DNA of 64,000 nt from the NCBI RefSeq assembly GCF_018294505.1, contig NC_057801.1, positions 429,192,619 through 429,256,618 of the forward strand, given 5' to 3'. Shown here in pieces: positions 23,580 to 35,174 of the stretch. The stretch comes from Triticum aestivum (taxonomy: Eukaryota > Streptophyta > Magnoliopsida > Poales > Poaceae). Under the pieces are notes generated by a model, which saw nothing but the letters and a program-made list of their open reading frames with translations, ran no database searches and had not been told where the DNA came from. A program made the translations under genes and the position numbers. Position 1 is the first letter of the stretch, and every line of letters begins with the position of its first letter.

Positions 23580-25318
23580 TGAAGGAAGTATGCCCTAGAG
23601 GCAATAATAAAGCTGCTATTTTGTATTTCCTTATTAATGATAAAGGTTTATTATTCATGCTAGAATTGTATTGATCAGAAACCTTAATACATGTGTGAAT
23701 ACATAAACAAACATAGTGTCCCTAGTAAGCCAATACTAGACCGGCTCGTTGATCAAAGATGGTTAAGGTTTCCTAACCATGGACATGATTTGTCATTTGA
23801 TAACAGGATCACATCATTAGGAGAATGATGTGATGTACAAGACCCATCCATTAGCTTAGCATAATGATCGTTCAGTTTTATTGCTATTGCTTTCTTCATG
23901 TCAAATACATATTCCTTCGACTATGAGATTATGCAACTCCCGCATACCGGAGCAATGCCTTGTGTGCTATCAAATATCACAACATAACCGGGTATCATAA
24001 AGATGCTCTACAGGTATCTCCAAAGGTGTTTGTCGAGTTGGCATAGATTGAGATTAGGATTTGTCACTCCGAGTATCAAAGAGGTATCCCTGGGCCCTCT
24101 CGGTGATACACATCATAAGATTGCAAGCAAACGACTAAGGAGTTGGTCACGAGATGATGTATTATGGAACGAGTAAAGAGACTTGCCAGTAACGAGATTG
24201 AACTAGGTATGAAGATACTGACGATCGAATCTCGGGCAAGTAACATACCGATGGACAAAGGGAATTATGTATGTTGTCATAACGGTTCGACCGATAAAGA
24301 TCTTCGTAGAATATGTGGGAGCCAATATGAGCATCCAGGTTACGCTATTGGTTATTTACCGGAGAGGTGTCTCGGTCATGTCTACATAGTTCTCAAACAC
24401 ATAGGGTCCACACGCTTAAGGTTTGATGACGATATAATATTATATGAGTTATGTGATTTGGTGACCGAATGTTGTTCGGAGTCCCGGATGAGATCACGGA
24501 CATGACGAGGAGTCTGGAAATGGTCGAGAGGTAAATATTGATATATAGTACGATAGTATTCGGACACCGGAAGTGTTCTGTAGTGTATCAGGTATTTAAT
24601 TATGGAGTACCAGAGGGGTTATCGGAACCCCCGGGGGAAGATATGGGCCATATGGGCCATGAGAGGGGAGCACACTAGCCCACAAGGGGTGCCCCCCCTA
24701 TGGCAGGAGGCCGAATTGGGAGAAGGAAAAAGGGGGTTCGCCCCCCTTTTCATTTCTCTCTTCCCCTTTCCCTTTCTTCTCCGGTGAAAAAAGGCAGGGG
24801 GCGCCACTCGGGGAAACCCCAAGTAGGATTTGGATCCTACTTGGGGCTCCCCCTGGCTGCTCCCTCCTCCCCCCACCTATATATATGTGGGAGGGGGTGC
24901 CTAGCACACCCCAGACATTATCCTAGCCGTGTGCGGGGCCCCCTCCATCGTTTACTTCCCCGGTCATATTTTCGTATTGCTTAGGCGAAGCCCTGCGAAG
25001 ATCACTTCACCATCACCGTCACCACACCGTCGTGCTAACGGAACTCATCTACTACCTCGATGTCTTGCTGGATCAAGAAGGCGAGGGACGTCATCGAACT
25101 GAACGTGTGCAGAACACGGAGGTGCCGTACGTTCGGTACTTGATCGATGGATCGCGAAGAAAGTTCGATTACATCAACCGTGTTGTGAAACGCTTCCGCT
25201 TACGGTCTACGAGGGTACGTAGACACACTCTCCCCCTCGTTGCTATGCATCTCCATGGATAGATCATTGCATGCGCGTAGATTTTTGTTTTTGTTTTTTC
25301 ATGCAATGATTCCCAACA
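23580..25318 (+). repeat. Copia A 3' LTR (1,739 bp)
   Basis: Starts TGAAGGAAGTATGCCC directly after the polypurine tract AAGTGGGAGAC and ends TTCCCAACA. Hairpin at 24,817-24,846 (13-bp arms CCCCAAGTAGGAT), TATA run at 24,878-24,886. Clearly diverged from the middle LTR, including in the GC-rich U3 part, which fits different ages or a recombinant origin. Confidence 0.9.
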
Positions 25319-25375
25319 GCAATCATATATACCATTAGCATAAGAAGCCAAGGTTTAATTATCATTAAATTTACA

Positions 25376-25693
25376 TTAAAAGGAAAGGTGTGGAGCCTTC
25401 ATCCTAGAGAAACAAGTATAATCATATCTCAAGCATAGATCCCAAGCATACCAATGCAGCATAGCAATTAGATCCCATAAGAGTTTCCATTTTTGAGTCA
25501 AGCAAAAATCCCTAAAGTATTCACGTTGATCCAACGTGTCTCGCATTATCAAGTTGAATGGGGTTTTCTCAGGATTATCAAAGTAGTGTTTAATATTTTT
25601 CACATAACGAGTATCACGGGTTTTAGGAGGTTGCCCATCTCCATGAGTAGCAAGTACAACTAATTTTTTTGGTATTTCGTGTTCCATATCCAT
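25376..25693 (-). pseudogene. Gypsy G2 gag N-terminal fragment
   Basis: ATG at 25,693 (MDMEHEIPKKLVVLATHGDG), open for 105 codons to 25,376. It lies about 95 bp after the primer site, where gag starts in gypsy elements. Contains a Trp/Tyr-rich segment (KWKLLWDLIAML). It stops shortly before the Copia A insertion. No domain can be assigned by eye, so the gag call rests on position. Confidence 0.55.
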
Positions 25694-25789
25694 AACTAAA
25701 GATACAGAACAACTTAGAACAAAAAATAAAATCTACTTAGTGATAAAGCAAACAAGCACACATAAGAATACTCACCCCATGCTATTGCT

Positions 25790-25806
25790 CCCCGACAACG
25801 GTGCCA
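25790..25806 (-). promoter_or_regulatory. Primer-binding site of gypsy G2
   Basis: Minus strand TGGCACCGTTGTCGGGG, close to the common TGGCGCCGTTGCCGGGG, about ten bases after the LTR end TTATCA. Confidence 0.75.
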
Positions 25807-25816
25807 GAAAAGTCCT

Positions 25817-26450
25817 TGATAACCCACAAGTATAGGGGATCAATTGTAGCCTAGGGATCAGTTGTAGCCTCTCTCGATAAGTAAGAGTGTCGAACCTAAC
25901 AAGGGGCTAAAGGCAGAAGTTATATTCCCTTCAAGTTCTATCGACCACCGATACAACTCTACGCGCACTTAACGTTCGCTTTACCTAGAACAAGTATGAA
26001 ACTATTTTGTAGGTGTGATAGGATAGGTTTGCAAGAATAAAACTAGATGTAGTTAATGAGAATAAAACTATGAGTAAACTACAAGATAATAAAGCTAGTT
26101 GTTTAGTAGAAATCTTTTGTTACACAGAAAGTTATTTTTCCCTAGGCAATCGATAACTAGACCGGTAATCACTATTGCAATTTTATATTAGGGAGAGGCA
26201 TGAGCTAACATACTATCTCTACTTGGATCATATGCACTTATGATTGGAACTCTAGCAAGCATCCACAACTACTAAAGATCCTTAAGGTAAAACCCAACCA
26301 TAGCACCAAGTATCAAGTCCTCTTTATGCAACAACCCACTTGCCCAGGTTTGTGTTTTAGTCACTCACGCAACCCGCTATAAGCGAATCATGAACATATT
26401 GCAACACCCTACAGCGGGAATCCCACATGCTTGCATGATACGGAGGGCAC
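25817..26450 (-). repeat. Gypsy G2 5' LTR, 3' portion
   Basis: The 634 bp next to the primer site. The LTR is split by element G3 with ggcac duplicated (26,446-26,450 and 44,428-44,432) and continues at 44,433-45,299, giving a total of about 1.5 kb. Confidence 0.8.
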
Positions 26451-26925
26451 TTTCGGTATCAAAATCGACAGATCTCGGGTAGGGGGTCCCAAACTATGCG
26501 TCTAAGGATCTAAGGTAACAAGGAGGTAGGGGACACGATGTTTACCCAGGTTCGGGCCCTCTTAATGGAGGTAATACCCTACTTCCTCCTTGATTGACTA
26601 TGATGAGTATAGGGGTTTACAAGAGTTTATCTACCTCGAGATCGTGATGGCTAAACCCTAGATGTCTAGCGTGTATGATTGTGATTCCCCCTATGTACTA
26701 ACCCCTCCGGTTTATATAAGCACCGTAGGGGACTAGGGGTGTACAAAGTCGGTTTACAGAGGAAGGAAACTACACATCCGGACACCAAGCTTGCCGTCCA
26801 CGTAAAGGAGAGTCCCATCCGGACACGGGAGGAGGCCTTCTGTTCTTGTATCTTCACGACCCGTTAGTCCGGCCCATGTCACATAGGCCGGCTCTCTGAG
26901 GACCCCATAATCCAGGACTCCCTTA
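26451..26925 (-). repeat. G3 3' LTR
   Basis: Matches 43,952-44,427 closely throughout. On the minus strand it begins TAAGGGAGTCC (TGAGGGAGTC in the partner) and ends near GATACCGAAA. A TATA box (minus strand TTATATAAAC near 26,711-26,720) is kept in both. Confidence 0.9.
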
Positions 26926-26940
26926 GTAGCCCCCAAACTT
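26926..26940 (-). promoter_or_regulatory. Polypurine tract of G3
   Basis: Minus strand AGTTTGGGGGCTAC directly before the 3' LTR. Confidence 0.65.
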
Positions 26941-27145
26941 GCCTTCAATGACGTCGTTGTATCCAGCTTCATGTCTTCGGCTTTGCAAGGCGAGTTCCCC
27001 ATCGAATTCTATATAGTTCGACTTTTACATTAAATATTGTGCTCTTTAGCTTCTGTGGCGCCGTCGCCTTGGCTTCCACGTGTCATACGAATGCGAAGGG
27101 TCTAGGCATTTTTACAAATAACCCCTTGACCACGTAGGGCAGGCG

Positions 27146-27156
27146 CTTATTTAAAG
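27146..27156 (+). promoter_or_regulatory. TATA-like box of the antisense gene
   Basis: TTATTTAAAGA about 75 bp before ATG 27,230 on the plus strand, at a plausible distance for a plant promoter. Confidence 0.4.
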
Positions 27157-27229
27157 AGATTGAATCTCAGATTCCATTCTTCACCAGACGAGAAAATCCT
27201 TAGCGATTGCCACAAGAAACTGACCAAAG

Positions 27230-30055
27230 ATGGCCAACACTCCTTGTTCTTCCTCGCATCCCCAAGGCCCTCAAGAAGGAGACAGGGAGAGCTGCTCGGT
27301 GCCCCACGCCCAATTTACCAAGCTTCGGGCGCAGGGATATCTTCCTCCCTCGGATCTAGTCCCTATTTGGGCGGGATTAACTTCCTTCAATGGCGAAGCC
27401 CGGGCGGAGAAATTCCACAATCCCAATAAAGGGGAGCTGGTGTGCTTTGTTTCCTTCTTACTGAGGGGCGTGTGATTTCCAATCCACCCTTTTCTCACAG
27501 GTTTTCTGGAGTATTACGGTCTCCAACTGCACAACCTCACACTGGGCTCCATTCTACACATCACGGGCTTTGTTGCTCTTTGTGAGCTGTTTCTAGGCTG
27601 CGAGGCCCATTTTGATTTATGGAGGAAATATTTCTGCCTCGTCCCTCGCTCCCAGAAGGGATCCATATTTGAGGTGGGCGGCACCGAAGTATGGCATATA
27701 GGCGGAACAGGATACCTGTCCAGCACTCCGAAGAAGGCATCCGAAGAATGGCCCTCGGAGTGGTTCTACATCAAAGATGTTGTCCTTCCAGGCCCAATCC
27801 GGCAAGGTCTTCCCAAATTTTCCTCCGCCCCTTTAAAGAAGCGCGCCAGCTGGCATCCCCGAAGCTATGAAGAAGAAGATAGTGCGGAGGTTAAGAGGCT
27901 AGTGAACAAGATCAGAATACTTGCCCACTCCAGACTAACTATAGTCGAGGTAATGGCGATTTCAATAATGCGATGCGTTCAGCCACTTCAATCCAGGGGG
28001 CATCCCATGTGGCATTACAATGGAGAGGATGACACCTCTCGTTGTAGGCGCAAGGGTCCAGCTAATTTCGCCACGCTGGTCGCCACGTTGGCTGACCTTT
28101 TTAAAAGGGAAAAAGAAGATTTCGCTCGCCTGAAGTGTCGAGAAGGTTTCTCCATGTATACCCCCATTGACTGGGTGAGTCTTTGATTTTAATTGATCCT
28201 TTTCCCTTAACTATGCTTTTTAGTCGAACTTAATCCGACTACCTTTAATAGGAATGGAGAAAGGTCGTCGCGGGGATTTACAGCCCCCTCCGTAGCCAGA
28301 GGGCCATAATCGAGACCTTGATCCTAGATACGAAGAGGATCCGGACATATTTGTAGATTTTCAGGATGGAGTCTTTTATCAGACGAGCTATGATGGCCCG
28401 GAAGTGGCCATAATAGTCGACTATCCCGGCCTTCTTCCTTCCTCCCATGTAAGTACCCAGGAGACATCTCCTTAAAAAGAGTTTTCCCACCATGACTCAC
28501 CCACCACACTACCTCATGCTCCCAAGGGGCGACGCTCACACCAGCGTGCTGTAATAAAGGCGCCCTCTAAGAAGACGACGCTTGCACAAGGCGCCTCTCT
28601 GGAAAGAAAGGCGAACAATGATACAGCCGGACCCTCTTCTGCATCGAAGAGGTATAATCCTTTAGTACGCACTCAGCAGATAGATCGGATGGTGATGTTC
28701 CCTACTGCGCCATATTGCAGGAGGAGTGTACGCTGGACTACATCCGGAGGCCTGGCCGTCCATGCACAGACTGATCCAGCCCCGGACCCTGCCACAAGGA
28801 CTGGAGGGGATGCGGGAGTAATGTCGGATTGTCATCTCCCGGAGGATTCAGATAATGTATTCGTCACAAACTCCAAAGTGGAGAGTGCGATGGGTAACTA
28901 ACGGCGGAGAGCGGCTATGCGCGACCCACATTTTACTGAAGAGGCTTTTAATGCTCTCAACTCAGCGGATGCTTATATCTGAGCTGCTCGTGATGGAGTT
29001 GCTGGATCCACTCACCAGCTTTCAATGGATATGCGAGTAAGAATCTTTTGTGCAGATTCAATAATCATATGCCAGTAGCCCCTGAGTCTTGAAGCAGTTG
29101 GCCGAACTGATTTAAGAGTCATTACATTGCTAGGTACTCACGGAGAGGAATAACAAGTTATCGAAGGAGCTTGAAGAATGCCAAACAAAGCTGTCTGCTG
29201 CCACCGCCGAATTGGAAAATTTGAAGAAATCCAAGAAGGCACATGATGGTAAGTACAACAGAAGCTTGGAGATAAGGCTCCGTGAATACAACGAGGTTGC
29301 TTAATTATGCTTTTGTCTCGTTGGTAGGCTCGATAGATCAGCTGGAGGAGAGGCTACGGGCTTCTCAAGCAGATAAGCAACATGCCGACGGGCAAGAAGC
29401 CGCTGGCCAACGTGTATTGACACAGACCATTACTGAGAAGAACAAACTACATGACACAAATATCAAGCGGGCCGAAGAACTGAAGGATTTAAGATCCCAA
29501 TTATCGGATGCTTTGAAGGAAAACAAGAAGTTGAAAGGCGGCATATTCAATATGCTTTTTAACCTATCTGTCAAATGGTCATTTGTTTGAAAATTTTACA
29601 ATTTTGCTTCTGTAGATGTGCTAACCGGACGTCCCGAAGGAGAAGTGTCCGGATTCCAAGGCGACTTGCTACAAGAGCTGTCCAAAGTGCACGAGCAAGC
29701 TCGGAAAGCAATGAGGAACATGGCTAAGGCTTTATGACCATCTGATTCCCCTCTAGGAAGTATGGATGAGCTTACAAATTTATTCAAGGGAGCTCGTCGT
29801 CGTTTGGAGCTATGGAAGATATCAGCATGTCGGGAAGGCGCTCGAGAAGCATGGGCCATGGAGAAAACATAATATACCAAGATTGATCCGAATCATATGG
29901 CCCGGGTCAGACCTTGGGGACCAGATGGAAAAGAAATTCCTATTAGCTTAGTGTACGACGAAGTGAAAACAACAGCTAAGTTTTCTCAACAGGATTGTAA
30001 ACTAGACAACCTATTAGAGGGTCTAGAGGAACAAGAAGTTTTTGGATCCAAGTAG
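27230..30055 (+). pseudogene. Antisense gene of G3, gypsy-type Transposase_28 family
   Basis: Opposite to gag-pol. First exon from ATG 27,230 (MANTPCSSSH) to 28,174 in one frame, broken only by TGA at 27,473. It contains PPSDLVPIWAGL, a globular part with FLEYYGLQLHNL, and KRLVNKIRILAH. A GTGAGT donor at 28,175 and an acceptor at 28,250-28,251 bound a 77-bp intron. Later pieces give DGVFYQTSYDGPEVAI (28,350-28,420), a basic Ser/Lys linker (28,510-28,680), long coiled coils (29,140-29,270 and 29,330-29,560) and a C-terminal piece ending ...LEEQEVFGSK at 30,052. Several stops break it. I recognise this layout as the grass family annotated putative gypsy type transposon (Transposase_28). Its role is unknown and the name does not prove transposase activity. 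The exon borders after the first are only partly resolved. Confidence 0.75.
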
Positions 30056-30979
30056 TAATGTATTTTATCAACAAACTTTTATCCAGCCGAATTGTAAAAT
30101 GATTGTCATGGCAGACTTTCCGCTTCGACCTCCAGAACCCAAGGTTTGGAGTGTATCCGGATATTTAAACCATTGGTAAACACCAAGGCATGTTTATAAA
30201 CTAGGCAGTCCAGTCATAGTTGCTTGAACAAACAAGTTGTATTCGGGGAGTTATGTCATATTACATTTGATCGTAAGAAACACCTTCCAGAGAGAATAGT
30301 TCCGTTAAGGGTTCCTTTCCCTGGACCAGGATGCGTTTTTGCGCATACATCAACTCTGGTGCGAGAAATCACAGTACACTTTATAATTTGGGGGCGTATA
30401 TTGCAACATGGGCAGTTCGTCTCTTGTCCGCCGACCGATTATTCCCTTAAGAATGCTAGCTTTCGGCTTCACCCATCCGAGGTACACGTCCGGATAACCC
30501 AGCTGTAACAATCGCAGAGGTGCTCTCTTTATGCCCTAGTCGAACAAGCAGGGAACATAGGGCATAAGCACAGGAGCCAGGCAACCCAGCTTAGCCAAAA
30601 TTTAAGTCATAAAGGTGCATATAATGGCGAAGACAAGACACATATGAGTAGACAATACATATATACTGGGAGCTTGACGCTCCAAAATAATAATCAGAAT
30701 AAGCTTCTGTAAAAAGAAGCCCCCAGGTGAAATGGGGTATGTACATTTAATGATGTATATCCCTCGAGTGTGCGGTTGATTCGAACACTGGTAGAAGTTG
30801 TACAAAAACCGAAAAAAAGAGTAAAGAGGGGTGAGAGGGAGAAAAGACGAAGAAAAAAAAGTTACAAGTGTGGACTTAGGCGTAGAATCTTCGCAGCCGA
30901 GTTGTGTTCCATGGGTTTGGCTTCAAACGATTATGCGAAGCGTTGCGAAGGCGATAGGCTACTCCAGTGAGAACTTCAT
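30056..30979. other. Spacer between the antisense gene and G3 integrase
   Basis: Convergent 3' ends of the antisense gene and pol. AT-rich, no credible coding region in either strand. Confidence 0.6.
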
Positions 30980-33440
30980 CTATGATGAAGGGACCCTCCC
31001 ATTTGGGCTTGAACTTGTCCTTTTTCTTCTCTGGTAGGTGCAGGACGAGTTCAATGACATTATAAGTCTTTGCCCGTACTTCCCTGCTTTGATATCACCG
31101 AGCTTGCTGTTGGTAAAATGCGGAACAGGCCTTCGCGACGTCGCACTCTTCCTCCAAGCCATCCAAATCGTCCTGCACTCAAGCTTGGCCTCCCTCTCTT
31201 CATACATGCGCACTCGAGGTGAGTCATGAATAATGTCGCAAGGCAATACTGCCTCGACGCTGTACACCATGAAAAAAGGTGTGTATCCGGTCATGCGATT
31301 GGGCATGGTACGCAGCCCCCAGAGTACGGAATCAAGTTCTTCAACCCAGTGCTTGTATGATTCATGCAAGGATCGTACTAGTCTGGGTTTAATGACGCTC
31401 ATTATCAAGTCGTTAGCTCGTTCGACCTAACCGTTTATCTGAGGGTGATATACGGAGGCGTAATCGATCTTAATGCCCAAATTAGTGCACCAAGTTTTTA
31501 CCTCATCGGCCGTAAAGTTAGAGCCGTTGTCAGTAATGATACTATGTGGCACACCACAACGGTGGACCACACCGGATATGAAGTCTAGTCCGGCCTCAAC
31601 CATTTTGACTGGTTTGGCTTCTATCCACTTAGTGAATTTGTCGACCATAACAAGTAAATATTTCTTCTTATGGCTTCCCCCTTTAAGGGGTCCGACCATG
31701 TCAAGCCCCCAGACCGCAAAAGGCCACGTAATGGGGATTATTCGCAAAGCAGTGTGCGGCATATGGCTTTGATTTGCGAAAAGCTAACATCCAACACATT
31801 GCTGTACGAGGTCTTGTGTGTCTGCTCGGGCAGTGGGCCAAAAGAAACCCGTACGGAAGGCCTTACTTACAAGGGCCCGAGCAGTGGCGTGATGGCCACC
31901 AAGACTGGCACGTATTTCGACCAAGAGTTGTCGTCCTTCTTCTTCGGAGATACACCTTTGTAGGACTTCGGTGGTACTTTTCTTGTATAGTTCCCCCTCA
32001 TGGACTTTGTAAGCCTTCGAGCGTTGAACAATGCGATGGGCCTCTGTCTGATCATCAGGTAGCTCATTCCTAGTAAGGTAGGCGAGGAAAGGTTCGGTCC
32101 ATGGGGCGATTACAGCCATGATTTCATGGGCCGATGGTGTTATCTCGGTGCCTGAACCCCTGACGATAGCGGAACTGTGTTCAGAATCCGGGAGTATGGT
32201 CGGCTCCAAAACAATGCCGCCGCTATCATACTGCCACACTATGGATGGCTTGAAGAGCCTCTCCACAAAGGTGTTAGGTGGGACAGGGTCGCGTTTAGCG
32301 CCCATGCGGGCAAGTATGTCCGCAGCTTGATTACTCTCTCGAGGCACATGATGAAACTTGAGCCCTTCAAAGCGAGCTGACATTTTGAGTACGGCGTTAT
32401 GATAAGCCGCCATCCTCGAATCTTTTGCGTCGAAGTCTCCATTTATCTAAGATATTGTGAGGTTTGAATCCCCGCACACTTCAAGGCGTTGTATGCCAAT
32501 GGAGACGGCCATCCGGAGACCGTGCAATAAGGCCTCGTATTCGGCTGAATTGTTAGAATCTGTATATAGTATTTGGAGCACATAACGGATTGTGTCTCCC
32601 GTGGGGGATGTCAAGACGACACTAGATCCTAATCTGGCTAACATCTTAGAGCCATCGAAGTGCATCACCCAGTTGGAGTATGTGCCGACACCAACCCCTA
32701 ATCTGGCTAACATCTTAGAGCCATCGAAGTGCATCACCCACTTGGAGTATGTGTCGTATTCTTTAGGGATTTCAGCCTCTGTCCATTCGGCAACGAAGTC
32801 AGCCAACACCTGAGATTTAATAGCTCGATGTGGCTTGTAATTTATTTCAAATGGTAAGAGCTCAATGGCCCATTTGGCAATTCGGCCGGTGGCGTCCCGA
32901 TTATTTATAATATCGTTAAGTGGTACTTCGGAAGCCACTGTGATGGAGCACTCTTGAAAGTAGTGTTGTAGCTTGCGGGATGCCATAAAGACCGCATATG
33001 CTATCTTTTGATAGTGCGGGTATCATGATTTACATGGTGTAAAGACTGTTGATACATAATATACTGGTTTCTGAAGTGGGAATTTATGTCCCTCCTCATC
33101 TTGTTCGATGATGAGCACCGCACTCACCACTTGGTGAGTTGCAGATATGTAGAGAAGCATCGGTTCACCGATGTTTGGTGCGGCCAGGATTGGGTTACTT
33201 GCTAACAGAGCCTTTATTTCTTCCAATCCGGCTGTGGCAGCGTCCGTCCACACGAAGTGGTCAGTGCAGCGTAGCAAGTGATATAATGGCAGCGCCTTTT
33301 CCCCTAGTCTGGAGATAAAATGGCTTAAAGCTGCCACACACCCAGCTAATTTTTGGACCTGCTTGAGGTCTGTTGGTGTTACCAACTGTGACAGGGCTCG
33401 GATTTTAGCGGGATTTGCCTCGATTCCTCTATTGGAGACG
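30980..33440 (-). pseudogene. G3 pol, downstream part: RT end, RNase H, second RNase H, integrase
   Basis: Reading from 33,440 down: RT connection and RNase H (LAGCVAALSHFISRLGEKALPL; ISATHQVVSAVLI). A stop follows near 33,025. Next is the tether and the second, archaeal-type RNase H (HFDGSKM, at 32,770-32,640), with a 69-bp in-frame duplication at 32,628-32,765 and a stop at 32,447. The RNase H end (ESNQAADILARMGA) and the integrase zinc domain (GHHATARAL... QQCVGC) occupy 32,413-31,784. The integrase core lies at 31,762-31,427 (GLDMVGPLKGG, ITDNGSNF, YHPQING) with catalytic Asp residues kept. The C-terminal part runs to 30,980. The Copia B insertion site (ataaa) joins this segment to 41,267 in frame. 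Broken by several stops and shifts. Confidence 0.88.
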
Positions 33441-33445
33441 ATAAA

Positions 33446-35174
33446 TGTTGGGGAACGTCGTAATTTCAAAACAATTCCTACGACCATGCAAGATCTATCT
33501 AGGAGATGCATAGCAACGAGAGGGGAAAGTGTGTCCGCGTACCCTTGTAGACCGAAAGCGGGAGCATTTAGTTAACGCGGTTGGTGTAGTCGAACATCTT
33601 CGCGATCCAACTGATCAAGTATTGAACGCACGACACCTTCATGATCTACACACGTTCAGCTCGGTGATGTCCCTTGAACTCTAGATCCAGCTGAGGCCGA
33701 GGGAGAGTTCCATCAGCACGACGGCGTGGTGACGGTGATGATGAAGTTACCGGTGCAGGGCTTCACCTAAGCACTACGACGATATGGCCGAGGTGGAAAA
33801 CTATGGAGGGGGGCACTGCACACGGCTAAAGATCAACTTGTGTGTTCTTGGGGTGCTCCACTCCCTCGTATATAAAGGAGGGAGGAAGGAGGAGGCCAGC
33901 CTAGGGGGCGCGCCAATCATAAGGAGTCCTACTAGGACTCCCAAGTCCTAGTAGGATTCCCTTTCCTATTCGGAGTAGGAGAGAAGGAAAGAGAGGGAGA
34001 GGGAGAAGGAAAGGGGGGCTGCGCCCCCACCCCTTGTCCAATTCGGTTTGGGCAGGGGGGAGGCGTGTGCCATCTCTTGGCCCTTCTCCCCTCTCTCCAC
34101 TAAAGCCCAATAAGGCCCATTACTTCTCCCGGTGAATTCCCGTAACTCCCTGGTACTCCGAAAAATACCTGAATCACTCGGAACCTTTCCGATGTCCGAA
34201 TATAGCCTTCCAATATATCGATATTTACGTCTCGAGCATTTCGAGACTCCTCGTCATGTCCGTGATCTCATCCAGGACTCTGAACAACCTTCGGTACATC
34301 AAATCACATAAACTCATAATACCAATCATCATCGAACGTTAAGCGTGCGGACCCTACGGGTTCGAGAACTATGTAGACATGACCGAGACACATCTTTGAT
34401 CAATAACCAATAGCGGAACCTGCTCATATTGGTTCCTACATATTCTACGAAGATCTTTATCGGTCAAACCAGATAACAACATACGTCATTCCCTTTGTCA
34501 TCGGTATGTTACTTGCCCGAGATTCGATCGTCGGTATCATCATACCTAGTTCAATCTCGTTATCGGCAAGTCTCTTTACTCGTTTCGTAATACTTCATCC
34601 CGCAACTAACTCGTTAGTATTGCTTGCAAGGCTTATAGTGATGAGCATTACCGAGAGGGCCTAGAGATACCTCTCCAAAACACGGAGTGACAAATCCTAA
34701 TCTTGATCTATGCCAACCCAACAAACACCTTCGAAGACACCTGTAGAGCACCTTTATAATCACCCTTTTACATTGTGACGTTTGGTAGCACACAAAGTGT
34801 TCATCCGATATTCGGGAGTTGGATAATCTCATAGTCTGAGGAACATGTATAAGTCATGAGAAAGCAGTAGCAATGAAACTGTAACGATCGTAATGCTAAG
34901 CTAATGGATGGGTCATGTCCATCACATCATTCTCCTAATGATGTGATCCCGTTCATCAAATGACAACACATGTCTATGGTTAGGAAACATAACCATCTTT
35001 GATAAACGAGCTAGTCAAGTAGAGGCATACCAGGGACAATATGTTTTGTCTATGTATTCACACATGTACTAAGTTTCCGGTTAATATAGTTCTTGCATGA
35101 ATAATAAACATTTATCATGATATAAGGAAATATAAATAACAACTTTATTATTGCCTCTAGGGCATATTTCCTTC
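33446..35174 (-). repeat. Copia B 3' LTR
   Basis: Starts (plus strand) TGTTGGGGAACG and ends GGCATATTTCCTTC. Hairpin at 33,927-33,956 (13-bp arms), TATA (minus TTATATACG) at about 33,868-33,876. The terminal A and the adjacent polypurine tract are missing: CCTTC is followed straight by GCACTAGAGTC, where Copia C has CTTCA then GTCTCCCACTT. Confidence 0.9.

Larger units (their letters stand above)
16596..25318 (+). mobile_element. Angela/BARE-type Copia, tandem arrangement (element A)
   Basis: Order: a 107-bp piece of Copia internal 3' end including its polypurine tract (16,596-16,702), LTR (16,703-18,413), a full internal domain (18,414-23,579), LTR (23,580-25,318). The polypurine tract in front of the first LTR means this LTR is also the 3' LTR of a preceding copy. 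Thus two internal domains share a middle LTR. The rest of the left copy would lie beyond G1, outside the window. All genes are broken. Confidence 0.85.
25319..25816 (-). mobile_element. Gypsy G2 leader and start of gag
   Basis: Minus-strand internal DNA between the Copia A insertion and the G2 LTR. It holds the primer site (25,790-25,806) and a gag start. The rest of G2 lies left of Copia A and G1, outside the window. Confidence 0.75.
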
